This document shows, one piece after another, positions 45,201 to 53,272 of a stretch of 53,531 nt of DNA; position 1 is the first letter of the stretch; each line of letters begins with the position of its first letter. The DNA lies in NCBI GenBank assembly GCA_964434165.1, contig CAYSUS010000051.1:1-53531 (forward strand), given 5' to 3'. The notes below the pieces were generated by a model, which saw only the letters and a list, made by a program, of their open reading frames with translations, searched no databases and had not been told where the DNA came from. A program made the position numbers and the translations under genes. Source of the stretch: CAYSUS01 sp964434165. Lineage in GTDB: Bacteria > Planctomycetota > Planctomycetia > Pirellulales > Thermoguttaceae.

Positions 45201-45625
45201 TAGCGCCCGCGGAAGAGCTGGTTGCCCGTATCCCGCAGCTGCTGGATCGCCTGCTGCACCTGTTGCGCGGCGGCCTCGCGCTGCGTGTCGGAGGCGATGG
45301 TCCCGATCACCTCCATGGCGGAGCCGCGGACGTCGGCCATCATCGCGGAGACCGTGGACAGGGCGGTGTCCGTGGCCGTCAGGAACGACTCGTTCGTGGA
45401 GAGGTTGCCCTGGACCTGTTCCTTGCGCTCCAGAAGGCGCTGGAGGCTGACGATCTGCATCGCCGAGACGGGGTCGTCGCTCGGATCGTTGATCCTGCGC
45501 CCCGTGCTCAACTGGTTCTGGGTGCGGAAGAGCTGGAGCTGGTCGTAGCGGACCTGATTGAGGAGTCGCTGGTGGATGAACGAGTCGCTGACGCGCGTGC
45601 TCGGAATGCCGATGATGTTGGCCAT
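42290..45625 (-). CDS. flgL: giant hook-filament junction protein FlgL (HAP3) with internal repeats
   Basis: FlgL connects hook and filament and is secreted by the flagellar export system. At 1111 residues it is two to three times the usual length (300-500). The flagellin-like ends are normal: IPSTRVSDSFIHQRLLNQVR, QLSTGRRINDPSDDPVSAMQ (38-57) and a C-terminal helix ENVELQQSLSLEYDADFVEV, MAFEASLKATAEIFQMSLLDYL. The insertion has three IN-like motifs (about 228-300, 450-527, 777-860) and four copies of a second module at about 341-420, 564-655, 667-752 and 884-980, e.g. NNDLVIRALNNGAEWDNFSV and TYDPVAKTIVFKVNPGVTTA. The second module recurs in FliC of this locus. The gene follows flgK by 51 bases. 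Confidence 0.93.
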   Translation of the reverse strand: MANIIGIPSTRVSDSFIHQRLLNQVRYDQLQLFRTQNQLSTGRRINDPSDDPVSAMQIVSLQRLLERKEQVQGNLSTNESFLTATDTALSTVSAMMADVRGSAMEVIGTIASDTQREAAAQQVQQAIQQLRDTGNQLFRGRYLFAGSLTGVRPFEQMKDNIIRYLGNEARLESYADIDLLFDTNMDGSEVFGAISEPIRGTEDLDPILHYDTRLADLNSGEGVKPGSIEVSNGTAASVIDITSCETIGDVVAKMLDEQPTGTQLYVEITPTGLELSLDAGTLSVKEVGGGTTASELGILAKNGVGTGPLVGRDLDPILRSTTRLDDCFGARARLVLRSAGDDNDFIVEADRRGPGYNVVNVNLFDDGTVIDRGLEVAAYDPGTTTLSVNICTGFTRADDVIAAIEAIYDPVTSPFHARMDPLDDKDGGMGLVDVTAAGQLRFGSGEEFDQSSGVQIVQGDTTHTLTFAKSDGVYTVEDLLNVLNASEASLVAAINEDKTGIDVRSRLSGADFAIGENGGTTADQLGIRSFTEATLLEDLDFGRGVHDYEGTGTLASVTIESAGTNNDLVIRALNNGAEWDNFSVSFEEQVPAGAETMTYDPVAKTIVFKVNPGVTTAKEVMSLFWTTPGAKDDFEMQLAESDGDPNTGEGVVDASTVATAALTSPGPDNDLVLKAREVGPDWNNFSATIQAGGPVGLTYDRGAQTMVFTINPGVTTAQDLINWVLADADANADFVLSVDPADGSSGSGTVAVQGPILTAGGTQIPPVQTDGGAVDGADFTITRNDGVTFEIDIDTADTIGKVIELINNNPVNNATGTPLVARLATYGNGIELVDNNPGSGTLTVTRTVLSRAAIDLGLIPEGAESSTTTQGGAIASAALDFGVPNSALVVSARGVGDTLNDVEVRFEDMAAPGPGFPTYAYNPGTEVLTFWIDPTVTTANEVITLFNTQPPADPVAYELFDVQLDTSGGPNNGTGAVDVATATMAGGEPDLLTGTDVNLQETEGLFTALLRLHHGLNNNDAWEVERSIEMLDSRVIDLNFSRAELGARQHGLDILNRRLDDENVELQQSLSLEYDADFVEVVSTLTARQMAFEASLKATAEIFQMSLLDYL

Positions 45626-45676
45626 GGGCCTGGAGCCACTGTGGAGTTGGCGGCGCGGAGCGTGCGGGCGCGTCCG

Positions 45677-47380
45677 CTAGAGACCGGTGAGTATCTGGAA
45701 CAGCTCTTCGAGCGTCTGGATGAATCGCGCCGAGGCGTGGTACTGCCGCTGGAAGGCGATCAGCCGGACGGCCTCCTCGTCGAGGCTCACTCCGCTGACG
45801 GCCAGCTTCTGCCCGCGAAGCGTCTGCTCGAAGACCCGCGACCCGTTGGCGACGGCCCGCGTGATCGCCGATCCCTGGGTGGCGTCGCTCACCATGCGGT
45901 CGTACATGACCGCCAGCGAATCGTCGTTCTGGGACTCGATGGGGATGTCCAGGAAGCCGGCCAGTTCGATGGCGTTGTCGGTGTCCTTGCCGATGCCCTC
46001 TCGGCTGGCCGCAAACAGGGCCGGATCGGCCTCCACCGACTCGTCCACGCCGAGGTCCAGCGCCGTGATTCCCGTGAAGAACGTGTTGATCCCCAGACAG
46101 GCAAGCAGTCCGCTCGTGTCGGCAGCGAATCCGAACTCCAGGTCCGACGAAAGGCTGGTGATCTTCAGACCGTTGCTGGGCGTGATCTCCGCGTCGATGC
46201 CGTCGATCAGCTTCAAGTCGTCCACCAGCGACTCCAGGGTCGTGTCGTCCCCCAGGCCGTTCAGATCGACGATCACGTCGGTGGTCTTGGTCAGTCCCGT
46301 CTTCTTGTTGTACACCAGCACCTGGAAGGAGCCGTTGACCGGGGTCAGGTCCAGTCCGACCTCCTCCGAGTCGAGCGGCTCGTCCACCGCGTCCACGGTG
46401 TTCAGGCTGGTCGCCTCGTCGAACCCGACCAGGCCCTGGCCGCTGGCGTACATCTTGTTGAACTCGAAAGCCAGGGTCTTGGCGAACTCGTTCAACTGGT
46501 CGAGGTAATCCCCCAGGACCTGATCGCGGGCGACCAGCAGCCCTCGATACTCGCCGGCCTCGGAGTCGAGCGCCGAATCGGTCTCCTCGATGTGGATGTC
46601 GGTCACCGTCATCCCGCGGTCGGTGTCCTCGACGACGCCCACCTGCCGCGCGATCCCCTCGTACACGAGGAAGTCGGCCCCGCAATACACGGTCACCGTA
46701 CCGTTGTCCCGCTCCCTGACGCGGATGCTCACCAGCTCCGCCAGCTTCTCCAGGGCCTGGAGGCGCTGATCGCGCAGCCCCACGGCGTCGCTCTTGGAGA
46801 CGTCGCCGCCCTCGGTCTCGGTGATGCGGACGTTCAGCTCGCGGATCTCCTCGGTTAGCCGGTTCATCTCCTCGGCCATCACGCGACTTCGGTCGTTGAG
46901 GTTCCCGCGGATATCGTTGATCCGCTCGGCCATCCGGTTGAAGTCCTGAGTCAGCGTCTTGGCCTGAAGGACCGCGAGATTGCGCACCGAGCGGCTCTCC
47001 GGCTGGTTGAGGATTTCGGCGATGCTGCCGAAGAACTCGTTCAGCCGCGTGCTCAGGTCCGTCTCGCCCAGCTCCCCGATGAGCTGCTCGAGCTGGGCGT
47101 AGATCTGCTCCTGCGTCTCGCTGCTGAGCTTGTCGCTGACCGAGCCCCGCAGCCGCTCCTCCAGGAAGTTGTCGATCTTCTGAATGACCGCCTCGACCTG
47201 CACGCCCATCCCCAGCAACAAGCCGCCCAGGTGCTGGGTGGGAGCCGGCGTGAAGATCACCTCCTCGCGGATGTAGCCCGGCGTGGCCGCATTGGCGATG
47301 TTCTGCCCCACCACCTGCATGCCGATCTCGTCGGCACGCAGGGTGTTGGCCGCCATGCGTATGGAACTGTAGAGCGACAT
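45677..47380 (-). CDS. flgK: hook-associated protein FlgK (HAP1)
   Basis: FlgK is the first junction protein on top of the hook. The 567-residue product is of ordinary length. The N-terminal rod/hook signature is SIRMAANTLRADEIGMQVVG, QNIANAATPGYIREEV (26-41), followed by a long helical region (LEERLRGSVSDKLSSETQEQ, ELGETDLSTRLNEFFGSIAE) and FNKMYASGQGLVG near residue 310. The C-terminal D0 helix is SGVSLDEEAVRLIAFQRQYH, ASARFIQTLEELFQILTGL. Unlike FlgL, it shows no expansion and no copy of the repeat module. It lies between flgN (37 bases) and flgL (51 bases) in one transcript. Confidence 0.95.
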   Translation of the reverse strand: MSLYSSIRMAANTLRADEIGMQVVGQNIANAATPGYIREEVIFTPAPTQHLGGLLLGMGVQVEAVIQKIDNFLEERLRGSVSDKLSSETQEQIYAQLEQLIGELGETDLSTRLNEFFGSIAEILNQPESRSVRNLAVLQAKTLTQDFNRMAERINDIRGNLNDRSRVMAEEMNRLTEEIRELNVRITETEGGDVSKSDAVGLRDQRLQALEKLAELVSIRVRERDNGTVTVYCGADFLVYEGIARQVGVVEDTDRGMTVTDIHIEETDSALDSEAGEYRGLLVARDQVLGDYLDQLNEFAKTLAFEFNKMYASGQGLVGFDEATSLNTVDAVDEPLDSEEVGLDLTPVNGSFQVLVYNKKTGLTKTTDVIVDLNGLGDDTTLESLVDDLKLIDGIDAEITPSNGLKITSLSSDLEFGFAADTSGLLACLGINTFFTGITALDLGVDESVEADPALFAASREGIGKDTDNAIELAGFLDIPIESQNDDSLAVMYDRMVSDATQGSAITRAVANGSRVFEQTLRGQKLAVSGVSLDEEAVRLIAFQRQYHASARFIQTLEELFQILTGL

Positions 47381-47417
47381 CCCTGAGTTCCCTGGTCACT
47401 CAATCGACGCACTCGAC

Positions 47418-47903
47418 TTAGACCTCCTGATCTACCATGGCGCCGCAAGCCAAGGTCGAGTGATCCTTTCCATATGTCGGCTGCATTCGCCCCCCGGTCG
47501 CGATAATCTCTAACAGTTGCGAAAGATGTAACAGCGACCGCTGGATGACGACCCAGTTGGTCAGACTATGATGCTGGACGAGCCGGGCCCGCAACCTCGC
47601 CATTTTCACCTGCCTCCCCAGATCGCTTCTTTGATCTCGGGGCAAGGCTTTGGTCAGCGATTGAATGCTCCCTGAAGGCAGCCCCTCGCTCTCCGCCCGC
47701 CGAAGCAGTTCCTCGCGGCGGTGCATGCATTCCTGGAGCTTGCCGAACAGGGCCTCTTCTTCCGCACCGATCGCGGCCAGCCCCTCCCGATCGACGGCAA
47801 TCAGCATCTCCCGCTTGCGCGTGAGGACGTCGATCAATTCGTCCTGGGTGGCCAGCAGGTCATTGAGCAAGCCCGCCAGCTCCGACTCCAGCGCGTGGTC
47901 CAT
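47418..47903 (-). CDS. flgN: FlgN-like export chaperone for FlgK/FlgL
   Basis: A 161-residue, mostly helical protein (LESELAGLLNDLLATQDELI, DVLTRKREMLIAVDREGLAA, IGAEEEALFGKLQECMHRRE) with the heptad-like pattern of FlgN, the cytoplasmic chaperone that escorts FlgK and FlgL to the export gate. Its place immediately before flgK and flgL is that of flgN in other genomes. The sequence family is poorly conserved, so the call rests on helix pattern, length and position. No flgM-like anti-sigma gene lies next to it; the 92 bases before it are too short to contain one. Confidence 0.78.
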   Translation of the reverse strand: MDHALESELAGLLNDLLATQDELIDVLTRKREMLIAVDREGLAAIGAEEEALFGKLQECMHRREELLRRAESEGLPSGSIQSLTKALPRDQRSDLGRQVKMARLRARLVQHHSLTNWVVIQRSLLHLSQLLEIIATGGRMQPTYGKDHSTLACGAMVDQEV

Positions 47904-47995
47904 GCTAGTGCCTCTTCACGTCCGTCGATCCGTTGGGGGGATACGCGGGGCCGGCATCCGAGGATGCGGCTTCCCAGTCGCACGTACGCCTTCGA

Positions 47996-48316
47996 TCACC
48001 CGGTGCGCATCTGGAACAACTCGAACATCGGCCCGCTGAAGCTCGACGCCGAGGTCTCAGCCAGCTTCTCCGCAAGCACCTGGTCGAGCTGCTGGGTGAA
48101 GATCTCCTCGGCCCGGCCGCCGTGGAAATACGCCGGCTTGCCGACCGTCTTCCGCATGGCCTTGAGCATCTGCCCGAAGAACACCTCGCCGAGGAACTGG
48201 TCGAACGTTTCGCGGAGCTCGCTCGGCCGCGCCGGCGCGGCCGGCGGTGGCCGGGGCCCTGAGGGCTGCGGCATCGTCGCCGGCGCGGCTTTGGCGGTAA
48301 CGGGCTGGGTGCTCAT
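47996..48316 (-). CDS. flgJ: FlgJ-like rod assembly protein without muramidase domain
   Basis: A 106-residue protein with a Pro/Ala-rich N-terminus (about 1-32) and the rod-binding domain of FlgJ: LRETFDQFLGEVFFGQMLKAMRKTVGKPAY in pieces (34-63), FHGGRAEEIFTQQLDQVLAE, AETSASSFSGPMFELF. It lacks the C-terminal peptidoglycan hydrolase domain of enteric FlgJ, so wall opening for the rod must rely on another enzyme; single-domain forms are common outside gamma-proteobacteria. ATG 48316 is chosen since upstream in-frame sequence is Arg-rich and unrelated. It follows flgI by 64 bases. Confidence 0.85.
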   Translation of the reverse strand: MSTQPVTAKAAPATMPQPSGPRPPPAAPARPSELRETFDQFLGEVFFGQMLKAMRKTVGKPAYFHGGRAEEIFTQQLDQVLAEKLAETSASSFSGPMFELFQMRTG

Positions 48317-48380
48317 CGCCCAAGGTCCTCCACGTCGGAATTGGCGGCGCCGGCGCAGTGCTCCCACGGCGCCGCGGGTC

Positions 48381-49445
48381 TCATTGGATAATCAGTTTGG
48401 CGTTCAGCTTGCCGTTGCGGTCGATCCCCTTGATGATGTCGATGATGTCCTGGGGCGGCACGTTCACGGCATTGAGCGCCTCGACCAGGGCCTTCAGCTT
48501 CGGCGAGTCGGTCTTCTCGGGGTCGATGGCCACGAACGCCCCGGCCCCGGCCGCCACCGGGCCCGTCTCCACCACCACGTTCTTGTGCGTCACCACGACG
48601 GGGCCGATCTCCACGTCGCCGCTGATCACGATGCCGCCCGTCCGCTCGTGGATGACCACGCGGGGATTGCTCTGCTGCTCCATGATCGGCGTGGCGAGCA
48701 CCTGGGAGACGAACAGCACGGGATCGTCCAAGTACTGGCTGGGAACCACCACTTCGATATTCACCTGGTTGATGGCTTTGGCCAGCGGCGCGCCGTCGAT
48801 CTGAAGGCTGAGCTCGCTGTTGATCCATTCCGCCACGTCGGAGGCGGTCTGGAAGTCGGCATGGTTCGGATCGAGCACGAGCATGATCTTGCGATCCTTG
48901 ACGAACGGGTTGAAGAAGTCCTCCTCGAACCGGCAGCCGCCGTGGACCTTGCCCGTGGTCGGCATGTCCTCGTTGTCGATCGTGATCGCGCCCTCGGCGA
49001 ACGCATAGACCACGGGGTTCTGGGGATTCTCGGGGCCGACCAGCGGCGTGAGGAACAGCCGGCCGCCCTTGAGGCTCTTCGCCGCCCCGATCGAGCTGAT
49101 CGCGCAGTCCACGCGGTCGCCCTGGCGCGCCCCGCCCGCCGGAACCGTCGCCGTGACCGCCACCAGGGCCACGTTCTTCGCATCCTTCAGCTCCGCGGCC
49201 GCGTTGACGGGCTTGCCCATCAACTGCATGGTCATGGCCAGGCTTCGCATGGTAGGCAGGAAGTTGCCGCCGTCGCCCGTCCCCTTCAAGCCCACGACGA
49301 TGCCCATGCCGTGGAGCGTATTCTCCTCCTGCCCCTTCACGCGGCAGATGCTCTTCAGCGTGGTGCGGGCTTCGGCGCCGGCGACGCCGAAGAGTGACGC
49401 GGCGAGCCCCAGCGCGACGGTCGTCCGCATGGCGGGACAGAGCAT
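48381..49445 (-). CDS. flgI: flagellar P-ring protein FlgI
   Basis: FlgI polymerises in the periplasm around the rod at the peptidoglycan layer. The 354-residue product has a signal peptide (MLCPAMRTTVALGLAASLFG, cleaved around AEA) and the conserved FlgI mature start SICRVKGQEENTLHGMGIVV, GLKGTGDGG, then KNVALVAVTATVPAGGARQG, DRVDCAISSIGAAKSLKGG, DPNHADFQTASDVAEWIN, ERTGGIVISGDVEIGPVVVT and ALVEALNAVNVPPQDIIDII at the C-terminus. GAGGAG lies about 8 bases before the ATG. With flgH next to it, this shows a Gram-negative-type motor with P and L rings. Confidence 0.96.
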   Translation of the reverse strand: MLCPAMRTTVALGLAASLFGVAGAEARTTLKSICRVKGQEENTLHGMGIVVGLKGTGDGGNFLPTMRSLAMTMQLMGKPVNAAAELKDAKNVALVAVTATVPAGGARQGDRVDCAISSIGAAKSLKGGRLFLTPLVGPENPQNPVVYAFAEGAITIDNEDMPTTGKVHGGCRFEEDFFNPFVKDRKIMLVLDPNHADFQTASDVAEWINSELSLQIDGAPLAKAINQVNIEVVVPSQYLDDPVLFVSQVLATPIMEQQSNPRVVIHERTGGIVISGDVEIGPVVVTHKNVVVETGPVAAGAGAFVAIDPEKTDSPKLKALVEALNAVNVPPQDIIDIIKGIDRNGKLNAKLIIQ

Positions 49446-49491
49446 TTCGGCAACTCCTCGGTGCAGGGGAAACCAAAGGCCTTTCGGCCGC

Positions 49492-50178
49492 TCAGAACGG
49501 CTGGTAGCGGTCGAGCCAGCGGCCCATCCAGCCGCGGCGATAACCGTCGCGCACGTGACCCTTCTCGCGCTTGACGATCCGCATCTCGGCGACGTTCTCG
49601 CTCTCGATCGTGTTGTTCGGACTGACGTCGTCGGGCCGGATCAGTCCCAGCAGCGAGAACTCCCAGGTGTCCTCGTTGTTGACGATCACGCGCCGGCCTT
49701 CGATCATCAACAGCCCGTTGGGGCGGATGTCCACGACCCGCGCGGCGATGTTGAACTTCATGGCATCGCGGCTCTCGAAGTCCGACTGGGCGCGGTACTT
49801 GTTGTTCCATTCGCCGTCGATCTTGGGGTCGCCGGCGCTCTGCGGATCCGGCCTGACGCCCAGCGACGCGGGGCTGAAGATGATCCAGTCCTTGAGCACC
49901 GCGGAGAGGCTCGCCTTCTTGCGGCGGTCCATCTCCCCCTCACTGATCACCTGCGACTTCTCGTCCACCAGCACGGTCACCAGGTCGTTGAGCCTCAGCT
50001 CGCGAGGCTGCGGCATGGGCACGTAGCCCAGGTCCACCTGCTTCAGCCGCAGCGGCGCGCGGCGCTGCGGAGTGCCGTAGAGGCTGCCGCTCTGGGCCGC
50101 GGCGCGCCCGGCGCCCGCCGTCGAGACGATCGCGGCCAGACACGTCAGCCCGGCCACCTGGAGCCATGTGCCACGCAT
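49492..50178 (-). CDS. flgH: flagellar L-ring protein FlgH, without a clear lipobox
   Basis: FlgH forms the outer-membrane ring of the rod bushing. The 228-residue product has the FlgH core: LRLNDLVTVLVDEKSQVISE (61-80), RRKKASLSAVLKDW, FESRDAMKFNIAARVVDIRP, NGLLMIEGRRVIVNNEDTWE, FSLLGLIRPDDVSPNNTIES and VAEMRIV. Typical FlgH is a lipoprotein, but here the signal peptide (MRGTWLQVAGLTCLAAIVST) has its only Cys inside the hydrophobic core without a lipobox, and a signal peptidase I site AAA-Q is more likely. Anchoring may therefore differ from that in enterobacteria. The gene starts 18 bases after the flgA stop. Confidence 0.93.
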   Translation of the reverse strand: MRGTWLQVAGLTCLAAIVSTAGAGRAAAQSGSLYGTPQRRAPLRLKQVDLGYVPMPQPRELRLNDLVTVLVDEKSQVISEGEMDRRKKASLSAVLKDWIIFSPASLGVRPDPQSAGDPKIDGEWNNKYRAQSDFESRDAMKFNIAARVVDIRPNGLLMIEGRRVIVNNEDTWEFSLLGLIRPDDVSPNNTIESENVAEMRIVKREKGHVRDGYRRGWMGRWLDRYQPF

Positions 50179-50196
50179 CCTGGTTTCCTCCTTCGG

Positions 50197-51243
50197 TTAA
50201 CGTGGTCGATCGAGATCGGAGCTGCCCCCCTCGGCCTGCGTAGCCCGGGCGTAAACCTCCACCTCCTGAAAACCGCACACGCGGGCGAAGAACGTCTTGC
50301 GGTCCAGCAGCGACTCCACGGCCACCAGGTCCCCCTGGCTGCCGTCGTCGCGGGCGCGGGCCGAGGCGCGAACGCGAATCCCGGCGGCCCGGGCATGGAC
50401 CGTCACCACCTGCCCCCGACGCACCAGGAGCGGCGCGCGCACGTCGTCCTGCTCGATGAGCCGGCCCGCCGCAATCGTGCGCGTGGCCTCGCGCCCCACG
50501 ACCTCCTCCGCCGCGTGGAACACGTTCTTCAGGCCCTCCTCGGCCAGTTCGGCGTCCAGCCCCACGTCGGCTGCCTGCACGATATCGCCCTTGCGGATCG
50601 ATCGCACGGCTGTCACCACGGCCGGAGGCAAGCTCACGTGGGCATCGACGGCCACGGTCGCGCCGCCTTGCGGCGTGTCGTAGCGGACCTCGAACCGCTG
50701 CGGCCCCGTCCACGGCGCCGAACCACCCCGGGCGTCGATCCGCGTGCCGGCGAGCGAAATGGCCGACGCCAGGCGCGGCTCGATCTCGACGTCCGCCTTC
50801 CACGGCGCCTCGCTATCCACGTGCACATGAAGATGGGCCACGATCGCCTCCTCGACAAGGCGCTCCGCCCGTCGGACGACCGACGCCGTGGCCTCGTCGA
50901 AGCCCGCCTCCGCCTGGCCGGCCCGCGCGATCTCCACCTGCCCCGCGCCCGAGAAACGGTACGTGGCCGTGTTCATCCCCCGGAGCAGGAGCAGGTCCTC
51001 GATCTCGCGCTGGCGTACGTAGCGCATCTGGCCCGAGGCGGGCGCCGGAAACAGTTCGACGGCCTCCAGCATCGCCGCCTCGCGCGGATCGACGGTGAAG
51101 ACCTCGGCCACGTCGCCGAGCGTGACGACCGCCGCGCCGACCTCGCACCGGTCCGCCAAGCGCAACTCGGCGGCGCTCGACGGGAGCCCGCCCGCAGTCA
51201 GCAGCGCCGCGGCGATCAGGAGAAGCCGCTTCGACGATGTCAT
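50197..51243 (-). CDS. flgA: P-ring assembly chaperone FlgA
   Basis: FlgA is a periplasmic protein needed for FlgI to form the P ring. The 348-residue product has a signal peptide (MTSSKRLLLIAAALLTAGGL, cleaved near SSA), an extended N-terminal region and the C-terminal SAF-like part: AVRSIRKGDIVQAADVGLDA, VVGREATRTIAAGRLIEQDD, VRAPLLVRRGQVVTVHARAA and SQGDLVAVESLLDRKTFFARV. It is longer than the 220-residue enteric protein, which is usual in many non-enteric bacteria. ATG 51243 has GGAGG about 6 bases upstream; the longer frame adds unrelated sequence. A 164-base gap separates it from flgG; I see no gene there. Confidence 0.92.
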   Translation of the reverse strand: MTSSKRLLLIAAALLTAGGLPSSAAELRLADRCEVGAAVVTLGDVAEVFTVDPREAAMLEAVELFPAPASGQMRYVRQREIEDLLLLRGMNTATYRFSGAGQVEIARAGQAEAGFDEATASVVRRAERLVEEAIVAHLHVHVDSEAPWKADVEIEPRLASAISLAGTRIDARGGSAPWTGPQRFEVRYDTPQGGATVAVDAHVSLPPAVVTAVRSIRKGDIVQAADVGLDAELAEEGLKNVFHAAEEVVGREATRTIAAGRLIEQDDVRAPLLVRRGQVVTVHARAAGIRVRASARARDDGSQGDLVAVESLLDRKTFFARVCGFQEVEVYARATQAEGGSSDLDRPR

Positions 51244-51407
51244 TGCCCGCCTCCGATGCCTTGTCGGTTGAGGTGTTTTTGCGGTGGCGTTTGAAAAGCG
51301 AGGAGTGGTCCGTGGCGCATGGTAAGCTTCGCGCTTTGCGATCAGAGCGGAGTACAGAAGCACGCAGTGCGCAGCCCTCCGACTTCCGACTTCCCTGGCC
51401 CCGCCGT

Positions 51408-52211
51408 CTAGTACCGTTTCAGATTCGCCACGATCTGCATCATCTCGTCGCCGACCTTGACGACCTGGCTGTTCAACTCGAAGCCGCGTTGCGTGGTGAT
51501 CAGATCGATCAGCTCGCGGACCGGCTCGACGTTCGAGCCCTCCAGGCTGTTCTGGCGCAGCAGCCCCAGGCCGTCCTGGCCGGGGTTGCCCAACGTCGGC
51601 GGGCCCGAGGCGTCCGTCTCCGCGTACAGGTTCTCGCCGAGCTTCAGCAGGCCGTCCGGGTTGATGAAGTAGGCCAGTTCGAGCTGTCCGACCTGCGTCA
51701 GTTGGGTGCTGTCCGGCTGGCGCACGGCCACGATGCCCTCGGCGCTGATGGAGATGGCCAGCGTGTCCTCGGGGATGGCGATGGGCGGCTCGAGGAGCCG
51801 GCCCGTCTGCGCCGAGCCCATCACCAGGTTGCCGTTGGCGTTGACGTTGAAGTTGCCCGCCCGGGTGTAAACGATCTGCCCCGTGGGATCGGTGACCTGG
51901 AAGAAGCCCGGCCCCTCGATGGCCACGTCGAGTTGGCGGTCGCTCTGCAGGAAAGCGCCCTGCTGGAAGTCGGTCTGCGTCGAGGCGACCCGCGTCCCCA
52001 GGCCGACCGAAACGCCCACCGGCGTGAACTCCGAGGCGCTGTCCTCGGCCCCGGGCAGCTTCTCGTGGCGGTAGTAGAGGTCCTCGAAGTTCGCGCGGTC
52101 GCGCTTGAAGCCCGTCGTCTCCACGTTGGCCAGGTTGTTGGCCACCACGTTGAGCTTGGTCTCCATGGCGGACATGCCGGTGGCAGCCGCGTTCAAAGCC
52201 TGTACGCTCAT
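51408..52211 (-). CDS. flgG: flagellar distal rod protein FlgG
   Basis: FlgG forms the distal rod that crosses the envelope. The 267-residue product matches the family in length. Signatures are ALNAAATGMSAMETKLNVVA (5-24), NNLANVETTGFKRDRANFED (25-44), DFQQGAFLQSDRQLDVAIEG, GFFQVTDPTGQIVYTRAGNF and, at the C-terminus, GSNVEPVRELIDLITTQRGF and ELNSQVVKVGDEMMQIVANL. FlgG is distinguished from the FlgF encoded upstream by the fuller C-terminal match and its length. The two genes are 33 bases apart. Confidence 0.95.
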   Translation of the reverse strand: MSVQALNAAATGMSAMETKLNVVANNLANVETTGFKRDRANFEDLYYRHEKLPGAEDSASEFTPVGVSVGLGTRVASTQTDFQQGAFLQSDRQLDVAIEGPGFFQVTDPTGQIVYTRAGNFNVNANGNLVMGSAQTGRLLEPPIAIPEDTLAISISAEGIVAVRQPDSTQLTQVGQLELAYFINPDGLLKLGENLYAETDASGPPTLGNPGQDGLGLLRQNSLEGSNVEPVRELIDLITTQRGFELNSQVVKVGDEMMQIVANLKRY

Positions 52212-52244
52212 TCGCTATGTACTCCCCGGTCCATTCCCGGCGGA

Positions 52245-52997
52245 TCAGACCCGCATCACGCGATTCACCAGACCGCTGAGCATCTGGTCCTGGACGCGCA
52301 TCATGTTCGCGTTGGCCTCCAACACGCGGGAGGCCTCGATCATCTCGACCATCTCAAGCGCGGGCCGAACGCCCGACAGCTCCAGGCACCCGTTGACCAC
52401 ACGACGGCGGTCCGGGGCGAGGGGTTCCGGCTCGGTGAGGGGCTGGAACAAGTTCTCGCCCACGCGGAGCAGCTCGCTCGGCGCCGGGGGTGCGGCGATC
52501 GCCAGATCCCGCCGCACGCCCGCCTGTACGATGGCGCCGTTGGCGGTCACCTCAAACGGCAGGTCGGGCCGGTCGAGAACCACGGGAGCCCCGTTCTCGC
52601 CCAGCACCGCGTAGCCCTGCTGCGTGACCAGCGCGCCGCGCGAGGTGAGACGGAAGTTCCCGGCCCGCGTCAGATAGGGCGTCCCGCCCTTCTCGACGAC
52701 GAAGAAGCCCTCGCCCTCGATGGCCATGTCGGTGGGGATCCCCGTCCGGTCGAGCGGGCCCATCGAGAAGTCGGTCTTGGTCTCGCGGACCGTGATCCCT
52801 CCGCCGATGTCGTTAATCGAGCCGCTTCCGGGGTAATCGCTCCCCTGGTCGATCGCTTCGGTACTGCGGGCCTGGAAGATGGCCAGCTGCCGCTTGAAAC
52901 CCACGGTATCGACATTGGCCATGTTGTTGGCGATCACCTCCAGACGCTTGGCCTGGGCGTGCGCCCCTTCCGCCGAGATGTAGAGTCCGTAAGGCAT
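52245..52997 (-). CDS. flgF: flagellar proximal rod protein FlgF
   Basis: FlgF is a proximal rod component. The 250-residue product has the rod/hook N-terminus MPYGLYISAEGAHAQAKRLE, VIANNMANVDTVGFKRQLAI (21-40), then TDFSMGPLDRTGIPTDMAIE, GEGFFVVEKGGTPYLTRAGN and FRLTSRGALVTQQGY. The C-terminal helix PALEMVEMIEASRVLEANAN, MMRVQDQMLSGLVNRVMRV is as in FlgF/FlgG. It is the first gene of the flgF-G-A-H-I-J-N-K-L string and has a sigma54-type promoter about 85 bases upstream of its ATG. No strong Shine-Dalgarno is visible. Confidence 0.92.
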   Translation of the reverse strand: MPYGLYISAEGAHAQAKRLEVIANNMANVDTVGFKRQLAIFQARSTEAIDQGSDYPGSGSINDIGGGITVRETKTDFSMGPLDRTGIPTDMAIEGEGFFVVEKGGTPYLTRAGNFRLTSRGALVTQQGYAVLGENGAPVVLDRPDLPFEVTANGAIVQAGVRRDLAIAAPPAPSELLRVGENLFQPLTEPEPLAPDRRRVVNGCLELSGVRPALEMVEMIEASRVLEANANMMRVQDQMLSGLVNRVMRV

Positions 52998-53083
52998 TCG
53001 TGCAGTCCGCGCCGGTGGCGTGTCCGGATCGGCTTCCTGTGACGTCTCTCCCGACGACCGACTCGGTCGCGGCCCAGCCTTTT

Positions 53084-53100
53084 AGCAGAAGGTGTGCCAA
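53084..53100 (-). promoter_or_regulatory. sigma54 (RpoN)-type promoter of the flg operon
   Basis: On the minus strand TTGGCACACCTTCTGCT matches the sigma54 consensus YTGGCACGRNNNTTGCW with the GG (-24) and GC (-12) elements at the correct spacing; only G, R and the first T of TTGC deviate. It lies about 85 bases before the flgF ATG, so transcription would start about 75 bases before it. This predicts that an RpoN-dependent activator controls the rod, ring and junction genes, with sigma28 acting later at fliC. Confidence 0.75.
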
Positions 53101-53272
53101 CCGGCTCGCCCAGGATCGCTGCGGGGTGCCCGACGCGCTATAAACCGAAAGATGGCAGCAGGTTGAGGTCTTGGACTGAAGCCCGAAGGTCTCGTCCGGC
53201 CTTGAGGGCCGCACGAGAGCTTGCGGCGACTTCTGCCAGCCGCGTCCGCAGAATCCGCCGCCAAGGGTGTCG

